From Pseudolabrys sp. (GTDB lineage Bacteria > Pseudomonadota > Alphaproteobacteria > Rhizobiales > Xanthobacteraceae), in contig JAHCKG010000004.1 of the NCBI GenBank assembly GCA_026125895.1, positions 1-64,000 on the forward strand: DNA of 64,000 nt. Direction: 5' to 3'. This document shows positions 32,716 to 40,971 of this stretch, piece by piece. The first letter of the stretch is position 1. Every line of letters begins with the position of its first letter. Under the pieces are notes generated by a model. That model was given only the letters and a program-made list of their open reading frames with translations. It ran no database searches and was not told the origin of the DNA. Position numbers and translations under genes: made by a program.

Positions 32716-34062
32716 ATGAGTTCTCTGTCACGTCGTTCGGTATTGAAAACTGCCGCCATGGGTTCGGCCGCGGCGGTCGCTTCGCCTTATGTCAGCGGTG
32801 CTTACGCGGCCGGTACGCTGGCACTCGGCTGCTGGGATCACTGGGTGCCCGGCGCCAACAAAGCCCTCGACAAGCTCGCCAAGGACTGGGGCGACAAGAA
32901 CAAGGTCGATGTGAAGATCGACTACATCACCTCGCAAGGTGAAAAGGACAAACTCACCGCGGCCGCCGAAGCGCAGGCCGGCACCGGTCACGACATCATG
33001 TCTCATCGTGACTGGAACATCCGTATCCATCAGGACAAGCTCGAGCCGCTCGACGATCTCGTCAACGGCCTCATCAAGCAGTACGGCGCCATCAGCCCGG
33101 TCGCCGAGTATCTCGCCAAGATCAAGGGCACGTGGCGCGGCGTGCCGACGACCGTCGGCAGCCAGGTCAAACCCTGCTGCTCACGCTTCGATCTCTACAA
33201 AGAGCACGCCGGTCTCGACCTGCGTGAGATGTTCCCGGCCGATGAAAGCAAGTGGGACAAGGCCAAGGTCGATAGCTGGAATTGGGAGAAATACGTCGAA
33301 ACAGCCCAGAAGCTGCACAAGGCCGGCTTCCCCATCGGCAATCCCTTGGGCCAGACATCGGACGCGGTCGACTGGGTCGGCGGCCTGTTCAACGCCTATG
33401 GCGTGGTGATGGTCGACGCCAAGGACAACATCAAGATCAACTCCGACGAAACGCGGCAGGCGATGGAAATCGCCAAGAAGATCGCGGAAGTCATGCCGCC
33501 GGATGTGTTCGCCTGGGATGACGCCGGCAATAATCGCTGGCTGATCTCCGGCAAGGGCGCCGGCATCATGAATCCGCCGAGCGCCTGGGCGGTCGCCAAA
33601 CGCGATAACCCGAAGGTGGCGGAAAACTGCTGGACCCATCCGGTCCCGCGCGGCCCGAAGGGACGCTTCGTCGGCCAGTTGCCGCAATTCTATGGCGTGT
33701 GGAGCTTCTCCAAGAACAAGACCGCCGCCAAGGAATTCCTCACCTACATCTCGCAGAAGGAATCCGTTGCCAGCCTCGTCGAAGCGTCGGTTGGCTACGA
33801 CCTGCCGTCCTTCAAGTCGATGTACGACTTCAAGACCTGGAACGAGGTCGAACCGCCGAAGGGCACCGTCTACGGCTACCCGCCGCGCGGCGACGAGCAG
33901 ACCTCGATCACCGGCGCCCCTGCCCGCTCGGAAGTCGGCGCGCAGATCTACAACCAGGCGATCAACACCGTCATGGTCTCCAAGTTCACGCAGGGCAAGG
34001 AAAAGCTCGAAGACGTGATCAGGTGGGCCGAGAAGGAGCTCGAAGGCACCTTGCGCGCCTGA
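32716..34062 (+). CDS. ABC transporter sugar-type substrate-binding protein (family 1), Tat signal
   Basis: A protein of 448 residues. The N-terminus SLSRRSVLKTAAMGSAAA is a twin-arginine signal followed by A-x-A (SGAYA) cleavage near 31. The mature part is an extracellular solute-binding protein of the family 1/MalE type: KDWGDKNKVDVKIDYITSQG, GTGHDIMSHRDWNI and ISGKGAGIMNPPSAWAVAKR. GGGAGGGAT lies upstream of ATG 32716. It heads an operon with two permeases and an UgpC-type ATPase. The ligand is likely a carbohydrate or polyol, but which one is not visible. Tat export implies folding or cofactor binding before secretion. Confidence 0.92.
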   Translation: MSSLSRRSVLKTAAMGSAAAVASPYVSGAYAAGTLALGCWDHWVPGANKALDKLAKDWGDKNKVDVKIDYITSQGEKDKLTAAAEAQAGTGHDIMSHRDWNIRIHQDKLEPLDDLVNGLIKQYGAISPVAEYLAKIKGTWRGVPTTVGSQVKPCCSRFDLYKEHAGLDLREMFPADESKWDKAKVDSWNWEKYVETAQKLHKAGFPIGNPLGQTSDAVDWVGGLFNAYGVVMVDAKDNIKINSDETRQAMEIAKKIAEVMPPDVFAWDDAGNNRWLISGKGAGIMNPPSAWAVAKRDNPKVAENCWTHPVPRGPKGRFVGQLPQFYGVWSFSKNKTAAKEFLTYISQKESVASLVEASVGYDLPSFKSMYDFKTWNEVEPPKGTVYGYPPRGDEQTSITGAPARSEVGAQIYNQAINTVMVSKFTQGKEKLEDVIRWAEKELEGTLRA

Positions 34063-34084
34063 TCCGGCTCGCGACGGACAAGTA

Positions 34085-34112
34085 CGCATGCCGGCCTTTC
34101 GGCCGGCATGCG
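34085..34112 (+). other. Strong intra-operon hairpin after the binding-protein gene
   Basis: CGCATGCCGGCC (34085-34096) and GGCCGGCATGCG (34101-34112) make a perfect 12-bp stem with a TTTC loop, between the binding-protein gene and the first permease gene. No U-tract follows. Such structures often protect the upstream message, giving more binding protein than permease. Confidence 0.6.
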
Positions 34113-34164
34113 CCGCTCATAACAAAGCCGAAACAAGACAAGCCAATACACAGGACCGCAGCCT

Positions 34165-35106
34165 ATGGCCGATACCGTTCAGACGTGGGGGTCTACGGTT
34201 CCGGATAAAGCGGCGGCAAAACCAAATCGGGTGCAGAAGTTCCTGCGGCAACGCTCGACAATTGCATTCCTGATGTGTTTGCCGCTGATTCTGATCATCG
34301 TCTGTCTGGTGATCTATCCGGCGTTCTATTCGATCTACCTGTCGATGCTGAACAAGGCGCAGACGCGCTTCGTCGGCCTGGCGAATTTCTCCTTCCTGAT
34401 GTCGCGCGACACGTTCTGGATGGTCGCCTATCAATCGACCATTTTCGCGCTCAGCGCCGTGTTCTTTAAAGCGCTGATCGGCCTCGTCACCGCGCATCTC
34501 GTCAACAACCTGCCGGCCAAGGGCCAGCGCAAATGGCGCGGCATGCTGCTGGTGCCGTGGGTCATCCCGCTGGCGCTGTCGACGCTCGGCTGGTGGTGGA
34601 TGTTCGACCCGACCAATTCGGCCTTCAACTACACCCTGCGCAGCCTCGGCTTCGAGGGCATTCCGTGGCTAAGCGATCCCTATTGGGCGCGCTTCTCGGT
34701 GATCCTCGTCAATGTCTGGTACGGCGCGCCGTTCTTCCTGATCATGTATCTCGCCGCGCTCAAATCGGTGCCGGAGCAGCTTTATGAAGCGGCGGCCATC
34801 GACGGCGCCAATGCCTGGCAGAAGTTCATCCACATCACGCTGCCGATGATGCAGAACATCATCGCCATCACGGTGCTGTTCTCGCTGATCGTGACCTTCG
34901 CCAATTTCGACATCGTCCAGATCATGACGTCGGGCGGACCGCGCAACATGACGCACATGTTCGCGACCTACGCCTTCCTGCTCGGCATCCGCTCCGGCGA
35001 TCTGCCGCTCGGGGCGGCGACATCGCTGTTCATGTTCCCGATCCTGGCGATCGCGGCGATCTTCATTCTGCGGGGCGTCCGCAAGCGCGGGAGGGAAATC
35101 GGATGA
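34165..35106 (+). CDS. Sugar ABC transporter permease (MalF-like)
   Basis: A membrane protein of 313 residues with six predicted helices, the first at about 32-54 (AFLMCLPLILIIVCLVIYPA). The permease EAA loop is present: LYEAAAIDGANAWQKFIHIT then LPMM (about 208-232). The N-terminal 25 residues are charged and cytosolic. It pairs with the second permease, whose ATG overlaps its stop (ATGA). The ribosome site is weak. Confidence 0.93.
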   Translation: MADTVQTWGSTVPDKAAAKPNRVQKFLRQRSTIAFLMCLPLILIIVCLVIYPAFYSIYLSMLNKAQTRFVGLANFSFLMSRDTFWMVAYQSTIFALSAVFFKALIGLVTAHLVNNLPAKGQRKWRGMLLVPWVIPLALSTLGWWWMFDPTNSAFNYTLRSLGFEGIPWLSDPYWARFSVILVNVWYGAPFFLIMYLAALKSVPEQLYEAAAIDGANAWQKFIHITLPMMQNIIAITVLFSLIVTFANFDIVQIMTSGGPRNMTHMFATYAFLLGIRSGDLPLGAATSLFMFPILAIAAIFILRGVRKRGREIG

Positions 35107-36002
35107 GCACCATGACGGCATCCGTGCCCGCGGGAAAACTCGTGCCGAGCGGCGCCAGCCTGCGCCGCAACCGGCGCTGGGCGCTCTGGGCGTCCTATTT
35201 CTTCCTGATCCTGTTCGCCATCTTCTTCCTGGCCCCGCCCTACTACATGGTGGTGACAGCGCTGAAGACCGACGGCGAGATGGCCAAGCTCGCCACCAAT
35301 CCGTGGTTCATCTATGACGGCGTGACGCTCGACCAGTTCCGCATCCTCCTGAACAACACCGACTTCCTGATCTTCTTCAAGAACACGATCATCGTTACCG
35401 TCTGCGTGGTGATCATCACGATGGTCGTCAGCGTGCTGGCGGCCTTCGCGCTCGGCCGCATGCGGTTCTGGGGCTCCTCGATCCTCGCCACCGGCATCTT
35501 CCTCACTTATCTGGTGCCCGACACGCTGCTGTTCATCCCGATGTTCCAGATCGTCAAGTCGATCGGCCTCCTCAACTCCTACTGGGGCATGGTGCTGGTC
35601 TATCCGACGCTGACGGTGCCGTTCTGCACCTGGATCATGATCGGCTACTTCCAGTCGATCCCGAAGGAGCTCGACGAGGCGGCGCTGATCGACGGGGCCG
35701 GCCACATGCAGATGCTGCTCAAGATCTTCATCCCGGTCGCCCTGCCCGGCATCATCGCCGCGATGATCTTCGCCTTCACCGTCTCCTGGGCAGCCTTCGT
35801 CTATCCGATGGCCTTCCTCTACTCGTCCGACCAGCAGGTGCTGACGGTCGGCACGGTGACCAGCCTGATCCGCGGCGACGTCTACAAGTGGGGCATGTTG
35901 ATGGCCGGCGCGCTGCTGGCGGCGGCGCCGCCGCTCGTCATCTACGCCTTCCTGATGGACTACTACATCGCCGGCCTGACGTCGGGTGCGACCAAGGGCT
36001 GA
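35103..36002 (+). CDS. Sugar ABC transporter permease (MalG-like)
   Basis: A membrane protein of 299 residues with six predicted helices. The EAA loop is IPKELDEAALIDGAGHMQML followed by LKIFIPVALPG (about 185-220). It has the MalG-type N-terminal motif AIFFLAPPYYMVVTALKTDG and ends with the IAGLTSGATKG tail typical of family members. Translationally coupled to the upstream permease, and 61 bases before the ATPase gene. Confidence 0.93.
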   Translation: MSTMTASVPAGKLVPSGASLRRNRRWALWASYFFLILFAIFFLAPPYYMVVTALKTDGEMAKLATNPWFIYDGVTLDQFRILLNNTDFLIFFKNTIIVTVCVVIITMVVSVLAAFALGRMRFWGSSILATGIFLTYLVPDTLLFIPMFQIVKSIGLLNSYWGMVLVYPTLTVPFCTWIMIGYFQSIPKELDEAALIDGAGHMQMLLKIFIPVALPGIIAAMIFAFTVSWAAFVYPMAFLYSSDQQVLTVGTVTSLIRGDVYKWGMLMAGALLAAAPPLVIYAFLMDYYIAGLTSGATKG

Positions 36003-36063
36003 CGGCAAAACCGATCAACGACAACAACAACGCTAACGACAGAGAAATCGTGGGGACTTTCGT

Positions 36064-37161
36064 ATGGCCGACGTGTCATTGCGCAATGTGGTGAAGAAGT
36101 ACGACGACGTCGTCGCTGTCGCCAGCATCAATCTCGAGATCCCGAACCACGAATTCGTGGTGCTGGTCGGCCCGTCCGGCTGCGGCAAGTCGACGACCTT
36201 GCGCATGATCGCGGGTCTCGAGGAGATCACCGACGGTGAAATCGAAATCGGCGGCGCGGTCGTCAACGATCTACCGCCGAAGGACCGGGACATCGCCATG
36301 GTGTTCCAGAACTACGCGCTCTACCCGCACATGACGGTCGCCGAGAACATGTCGTTCGGCCTCAAGCTGCGCAAGTTTCCCAAGGCCGAGATCAAGGCCC
36401 GGGTGGATAACGCCGCGCGCATTCTCGACATCACCGAACTTCTGGAACGGCGGCCCAAGCAGCTCTCCGGCGGCCAGCGCCAGCGCGTCGCCATGGGCCG
36501 CGCCATCGTGCGTAACCCCAAGGTGTTCCTGTTCGACGAGCCGCTGTCGAACCTTGATGCCAAGCTGCGCGTGCAGATGCGCACCGAGATCAAGCGCGTG
36601 CACCAGAAGGTGCAGACCACCACCGTTTACGTCACCCACGACCAGGTCGAAGCCATGACGCTCGCCGACCGCGTCGTCGTCATGAACGCCGGCAAGATCG
36701 AGCAGATCGGCACGCCGAACGACCTCTACCATCATCCGGCGACGCGCTTCGTTGCCGGCTTCATCGGCTCGCCGGCGATGAACTTCGTGCCGGCGACGGT
36801 GGAGAGCGTCGGCGACGGCCTGCGCGTGCGCCTGTCCGACACGTTGTCCTTCAACATTCCGGAGAGCCGCACGGCGCGCTACAAGCCCCATGCCGGCAAG
36901 CAGGTGACGTTCGGCCTGCGCCCCGAGCACATCACCGAGACGCGCGGCCATCACAACGGCACCGGTCAGGAATTCACCGCCCTGCTCGACGTCGTCGAGC
37001 CGATGGGCATGGAGACCATGGTCTATTTCCGCATTGCCGGCACCGAACTGTGCGGCCGGGTCGAGCCGACCGCCGCCGGCGCCGCCGGTGAACAGATGCC
37101 GCTGCGCGCCAATCTCGACCACATGCATCTGATCGATCCGGCCACCGGACAGGTGCTGTAG
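36064..37161 (+). CDS. Sugar ABC transporter ATP-binding protein (UgpC/MsmK-like)
   Basis: A protein of 365 residues. Walker A GPSGCGKST is at about 37-45, Q-loop VFQNYALYPHMTV near 80, signature LSGGQRQRVAMGRAIV near 135-150, Walker B VFLFDEPLSNLDAKL near 156-170 and H-loop VTHDQ near 195. The C-terminal TOBE-like regulatory region (about 240-365) contains GLRPEHI. It energises the two permeases upstream and is the last gene of the operon. UgpC-type ATPases can serve several sugar importers. Confidence 0.93.
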   Translation: MADVSLRNVVKKYDDVVAVASINLEIPNHEFVVLVGPSGCGKSTTLRMIAGLEEITDGEIEIGGAVVNDLPPKDRDIAMVFQNYALYPHMTVAENMSFGLKLRKFPKAEIKARVDNAARILDITELLERRPKQLSGGQRQRVAMGRAIVRNPKVFLFDEPLSNLDAKLRVQMRTEIKRVHQKVQTTTVYVTHDQVEAMTLADRVVVMNAGKIEQIGTPNDLYHHPATRFVAGFIGSPAMNFVPATVESVGDGLRVRLSDTLSFNIPESRTARYKPHAGKQVTFGLRPEHITETRGHHNGTGQEFTALLDVVEPMGMETMVYFRIAGTELCGRVEPTAAGAAGEQMPLRANLDHMHLIDPATGQVL

Positions 37162-37209
37162 GGCCGCCGCCTCGGCGTGGCGGATCAGGACAAGAGCAAG
37201 GCCAATAAA

Positions 37210-37295
37210 TCGCTCATTCCCGCGAAAACGGGAATCCAGCTTTCGGCTTTCCTTGTCCGGCAAGTCTCGGTCCCCGCTTCCACGGGGACGAGCGG
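37210..37295. repeat. Dispersed palindromic element, copy 3 of 3
   Basis: An 86-base intergenic element with arms TCGCTC and GAGCGA-like ends (GAGCGGA on the right), inner hairpins ATTCCCGCGAAAACGGGAAT and TCCCCGCTTCCACGGGGA, and the same CCAG spacer. Some arm positions have diverged from copies 1 and 2. It sits after the sugar ABC operon. Confidence 0.72.
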
Positions 37296-37324
37296 ATGAT
37301 GATTGAATCCAGGCATTCCGTCAC

Positions 37325-37349
37325 GCTCCTGCGACTTAGTCGCAGGAGC
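37325..37349 (+). terminator. Hairpin after the ABC operon
   Basis: GCTCCTGCGA (37325-37334) and TCGCAGGAGC (37340-37349) form a 10-bp perfect stem around CTTAG. It lies about 165 bases after the ATPase stop and 77 bases before the CDF start, with no U-run. It is a possible terminator for the ABC operon or a structure in the CDF leader. Confidence 0.45.
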
Positions 37350-37425
37350 AATCATCGCGGTCGAAATGCCGCCGCGATTGCGATACATCTCGCGCGCCAC
37401 ACAGCGCGCGGACCTGTCACCATCC

Positions 37426-38796
37426 ATGCAAAGCGAAAAAGAAGCCGTCGCCCTCTCCTCCATCTTCGCCTCGGCGGGGCTGACCGTGGCCAAGGCCGCC
37501 GTCGGCCTGTCCACCGGCTCGCTCGCCATCCTGTCGGAGGCCGGTCACTCGCTGATCGACTGCGGCGCCGCCATCATGACCTATGTCGCGGTGCGCGTGT
37601 CGGGCAAGCCGGCCGACGAGGAGCACCATTACGGCCACGGCAAGGTCGAGAGCGTGTCGGCGCTCGGCGAGACCGCCCTGCTCTTCCTCCTGTCAGGCAT
37701 CGTCATCTGGGAGGCGGTGACGCGCCTCGTCAATCACGAGCCGCACAATGTCGCCGTGAACATCTGGGCCTTCGGCGTCATCATCGTCTCGATCGTCGTC
37801 GATTTCTTCCGCGCCCGCGCGCTCAAGCGCACCGCCGAGGCGACGCAGAGCCAGGCGCTGGAAGCCGACGCGCTGCACTTTTCCTCGGATCTGTGGGCCT
37901 CGCTCGCGGTGCTGATCGGCCTGATCGGCGTCTATTTCGGCTATGGCTGGGCCGACTCGGCCGCCGCGCTCGTCGTCGCCCTGCTGGTCTGCGTCGCCGG
38001 CTGGCGGCTCGGTCGCCGCACCGTCGAGACCCTCACCGACACCGCGCCAGCGGGGGCCGCCGAGACCATCACGTCGATCGCCGAAGCCGTAGCCGGCGTT
38101 GTTGCCGTTGAAAAAGTGCGTGCCCGCGGCGTCGGCGACAGAACCTTCATCGACGTCACCGTCGCGGTCAGCCGCGCGCTACCGCTCGACCGCGTTGCTC
38201 AAATCAAGGCGGACGTAGTCGCGGCGCTTGTCCGCGACATGCCCGGCGCCGACGCTCATGTCACCACCGATCCGGTGGCCCTCGACGACGAGACGGTGGT
38301 CGACCGCGTCATGGTCATCGCCCGCAACCGCGCGCTGGCGGTGCATCATGTCACGGTGCACCACATCCAGGACAAGCTCGCGGTTTCGCTCGATCTCGAA
38401 GTCGATGGCCGGCTGTCGCTCGGCACGGCTCATGAAATCGCCGACAGCCTTGAGGATGCCATCGCCGCCGAGCTCGGCGACGGCGTCGAAGTCGAGACCC
38501 ACATCGAGCCGCTGCAGGCCGGCGACGCCTACGGCCGCGAGGCGCCGCCCGAACGCGTCGCCGTCGTCGCCGCCGCGCTCCGCGAATTGGCGGCGCCCGA
38601 CAAGGCGTTGCGCAACATCCACGACGTGCGCGTGCGCGAAACGGATGCCGGCGAGATCGTCAATTTCCACTGCCACGTCGATCCGGAACTGACGGTGCAG
38701 GCCGTGCACGAGAAAGTGGATGCGCTGGAGCGGGCGCTGAAGGAGCATTCGTCGCTGATCAAGCGCGTCATCGGCCACGCCGAGCCGATGCGCTGA
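37426..38796 (+). CDS. Cation diffusion facilitator metal transporter with extended C-terminal region
   Basis: A protein of 456 residues, clearly longer than the usual roughly 300. The membrane part (about 10-210) has six helices and the CDF metal-site pairs: SEAGHSLIDCG (His and Asp in TM2), the YGHGKVESVSALGE loop, and ADALHFSSDLWASLAVLIGL in TM5. The remaining 240 residues look like three successive ferredoxin-like dimerisation domains, with His-rich ALAVHHVTVHHIQDK in the middle one and NFHCHVDPELT in the last. It exports divalent metals such as Zn, Mn or Fe by proton exchange. ATG 37426 is chosen for a normal CDF start; ATG 37366 is also in frame. It converges with the acyltransferase gene. 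Confidence 0.9.
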   Translation: MQSEKEAVALSSIFASAGLTVAKAAVGLSTGSLAILSEAGHSLIDCGAAIMTYVAVRVSGKPADEEHHYGHGKVESVSALGETALLFLLSGIVIWEAVTRLVNHEPHNVAVNIWAFGVIIVSIVVDFFRARALKRTAEATQSQALEADALHFSSDLWASLAVLIGLIGVYFGYGWADSAAALVVALLVCVAGWRLGRRTVETLTDTAPAGAAETITSIAEAVAGVVAVEKVRARGVGDRTFIDVTVAVSRALPLDRVAQIKADVVAALVRDMPGADAHVTTDPVALDDETVVDRVMVIARNRALAVHHVTVHHIQDKLAVSLDLEVDGRLSLGTAHEIADSLEDAIAAELGDGVEVETHIEPLQAGDAYGREAPPERVAVVAAALRELAAPDKALRNIHDVRVRETDAGEIVNFHCHVDPELTVQAVHEKVDALERALKEHSSLIKRVIGHAEPMR

Positions 38797-38802
38797 CCGC
38801 GC

Positions 38803-39966
38803 TCAGTCGTAGGCGAGACGGCCGCGCACGCTGCGGCGCGGCGCGGCGCCGCCTTCGGCGAGCCGGTTGAACATCTGCCGCGCCGGCACCTCGATGAAGC
38901 GATGGCTGGCCGCGGCGATGACGATCACCGCCAGCACGAAGTCCACGAGGATGAGATCGACCGATCCCATCCACGGCTGCGCGGCGGACGGGCCGAAGGC
39001 CTTCGTCGCATAGCCTTCGGACCACAAGCCATAGCAGAGCATGACCAGCAGCGGCATGTGGATCATGTAGATCGAGAAAGAGTAGCGGCCGAGCGCTTTG
39101 AAGGGCCGCGCCTTCAGGAGCAGCGACAAGAGCCCCTGCTCGCCGGCGAAGGTGACGACCGCCGCGCCGAAGACGAGCGGCGCGGCCAGGCTGAGCACCG
39201 AGACATCGTCCGCGCCGTCACTGGCATAAATGACGAAAGCGACGACGAGCGCCGCCGCTCCCGCCTCCCACAATGTCGCCCGCGTCAGGCTGCGCTCCCC
39301 GATCAGTTCATAGACATGGTAGGCGACGACACCGCCGAAGAAGCCGGCGATGCAGCGGATGAAGCCGTAATCCCAGGTCGCGTTCATCAGCGCCGGGGCC
39401 GACCAGTAGCCAACGATCAGCGCCGAGAGCGATAGAGCGAGAGCGCCGAGCATCAGGCGGCGGCTGGCGAGAACCAGCAGGACCGCGAACAGGAGGTAGA
39501 CGTAGAATTCCGCGCCGATGCTCCAGGCCGGCCCGTTCCAGACCGTGCCTTGCGGCGTCAGGCCCATGGCGTTGAGCAGCAGGAAGCTGGGGATCAGGGC
39601 GTCGAGCGAATAGGCGCCGCCCGACGGCGTCAGCGACAGCACTGCCGGGTGCGGCAGCCGGTCGACGACGGCGACGGCGGCCACGAAGACGCCGAGCACC
39701 ACGGCATGCAGCGGCCACACCCGTCCGAAGCGCCGGATGGCGAAGCGGCGCAGGTCGCCGCTGCTGCTGATGCTGCTGCGGTAGCTGTGGCAGAGCACGA
39801 AGCCGCTGAGCACGAAGAAAAAATCGACGAACAGATACCCATTGCGCAGGAACAGCGAGTGCTCGAGCGAACTCGGCAGCATCGCTACGAAATGAAAGAC
39901 CACGACGATGACAGCACAAATCCCGCGCCACGCATCGAGCGCTTCGAACCGCGAGCCTCGCATCAT
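38803..39966 (-). CDS. Acyltransferase-3 family membrane protein (OafA-like)
   Basis: A protein of 387 residues with about ten transmembrane helices. The N-terminus shows the family signature: RFEALDAWRGICAVIVVVFH, FLRNGYLFVDFFFVLSGFVL and the FAIRRFGRVWPLHAV arginine motif. Later segments include WSIGAEFYVYLLFAVLLVLA and the terminal HRFIEVPARQMFN motif. Such proteins O-acylate surface polysaccharides or lipids. No polysaccharide genes are adjacent, so the acceptor is unknown. Two adjacent ATG codons begin the frame, and I annotate the first. Confidence 0.92.
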   Translation of the reverse strand: MMRGSRFEALDAWRGICAVIVVVFHFVAMLPSSLEHSLFLRNGYLFVDFFFVLSGFVLCHSYRSSISSSGDLRRFAIRRFGRVWPLHAVVLGVFVAAVAVVDRLPHPAVLSLTPSGGAYSLDALIPSFLLLNAMGLTPQGTVWNGPAWSIGAEFYVYLLFAVLLVLASRRLMLGALALSLSALIVGYWSAPALMNATWDYGFIRCIAGFFGGVVAYHVYELIGERSLTRATLWEAGAAALVVAFVIYASDGADDVSVLSLAAPLVFGAAVVTFAGEQGLLSLLLKARPFKALGRYSFSIYMIHMPLLVMLCYGLWSEGYATKAFGPSAAQPWMGSVDLILVDFVLAVIVIAAASHRFIEVPARQMFNRLAEGGAAPRRSVRGRLAYD

Positions 39967-40160
39967 TATCGACTGTCCTCACCACTGGCAGGCCTGAGCC
40001 GAACCGCTGCGGGGCGCGATCGTTCCGAAATCAACTGGGGAATCTTTGTGACGGCGGAGAGCCTACCGGCGCGGCTCCCATCCTGTCGCCTGGGGCGGCG
40101 ATGACACCCGTCAAGGTAGCGGTTAGACTGGCGTGGCAACCAACAAGCTGAGGAAATGCC

Positions 40161-40949
40161 GTGCTTCGTACCCTGAGAATCGTCGCTTATGCCGCCGTCA
40201 TTGCCGGTGTTGCCTGCGTTCCCGCCTTCGCGCAGAGCGCGCCGTCGCGCCTCGATACAATTGTCAGCAAGGGCACATTGCGCGTCGGCATGACCGGCGA
40301 CTACCGGCCTTTCACGTTCCTCAACAAGGAGAGTTCCAGGTTCGAGGGCTTCGACGTCGACATGGCGGAAGCGCTCGGCAAGGCACTCGGCGTCAAGGTC
40401 GAATTCGTGCATACGAGCTGGCCGACCTTGATGAAGGATTTCGAGGCCGACAAGTTCGATATCGCCACCGGCGGCGTTTCGATCACGCTGGACCGACAGA
40501 AGAAGGGCTACTTCTCGACGCCGATCATGCGCGAGGGCAAGACGCCGATCGCGCGCTGCGGCGACGTCGAGAAATTCCAGACCATCGCCGACATCGACAA
40601 GCCGGACGTCCACGTCATCGTCAATCCCGGTGGCACCAACGAGCGCTTCGCCCGCGCGCACCTCAAGAGTGCGCAGATCGCGGTGCACCCGGACAACGTC
40701 ACGATCTTCGACCAGATCGCCGCGGGCAAGGCCGACCTGATGATGACCGACTCCTCGGAAACGCGCTTCCAGCAGAAGCTGCATCCCGGCGTGCTCTGCG
40801 CCGTGCACCCGGACAAGCCGTTCGACTTCGCCGAGAAAGCAATCTGGATGCAGCGCGATTACCCGTTGAAGGAATTCGTCGATCAGTGGCTGCACATCAG
40901 CCGCGAGAACGGCAGCTATCAGGCGATCTACGCCAAATACTTCAACTGA
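40161..40949 (+). CDS. Periplasmic cyclohexadienyl/arogenate dehydratase-like protein (PheC-like, SBP family 3 fold)
   Basis: A protein of 262 residues with a signal peptide (about 1-25, ending FAQSA). The rest has the family-3 binding-protein fold: TLRVGMTGDYRPFTF, FEGFDVDMAEALGKALGVKV and IATGGVSITLDRQKKGYFS. Segments resembling PheC are NPGGTNERFARAHLKS, ADLMMTDSSETRFQQKLHPG and WLHISRENGSYQAIYAKYF. PheC enzymes convert prephenate or arogenate in the periplasm. No permease or ATPase gene adjoins it, which favours an enzyme over a transport component, though an orphan binding protein remains possible. GTG start with GAGGAAA upstream. Confidence 0.75.
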   Translation: MLRTLRIVAYAAVIAGVACVPAFAQSAPSRLDTIVSKGTLRVGMTGDYRPFTFLNKESSRFEGFDVDMAEALGKALGVKVEFVHTSWPTLMKDFEADKFDIATGGVSITLDRQKKGYFSTPIMREGKTPIARCGDVEKFQTIADIDKPDVHVIVNPGGTNERFARAHLKSAQIAVHPDNVTIFDQIAAGKADLMMTDSSETRFQQKLHPGVLCAVHPDKPFDFAEKAIWMQRDYPLKEFVDQWLHISRENGSYQAIYAKYFN

Positions 40950-40953
40950 TCGA

Positions 40954-40967
40954 GGCGGCGCGCCGCC
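40954..40967. terminator. GC-rich palindrome between convergent genes
   Basis: GGCGGCGCGCCGCC is a perfect palindrome in the 22-base gap between the PheC-like gene and the convergent alcohol dehydrogenase gene. It could form a 6-bp hairpin in both transcripts and act as a weak bidirectional terminator. Confidence 0.4.
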
Positions 40968-40971
40968 ACCA

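Noticed and set aside
40161-40949. Amino acid ABC uptake system
   Set aside because: No permease or ATPase gene adjoins the binding-protein-like gene, and its motifs resemble PheC-type dehydratases more closely.
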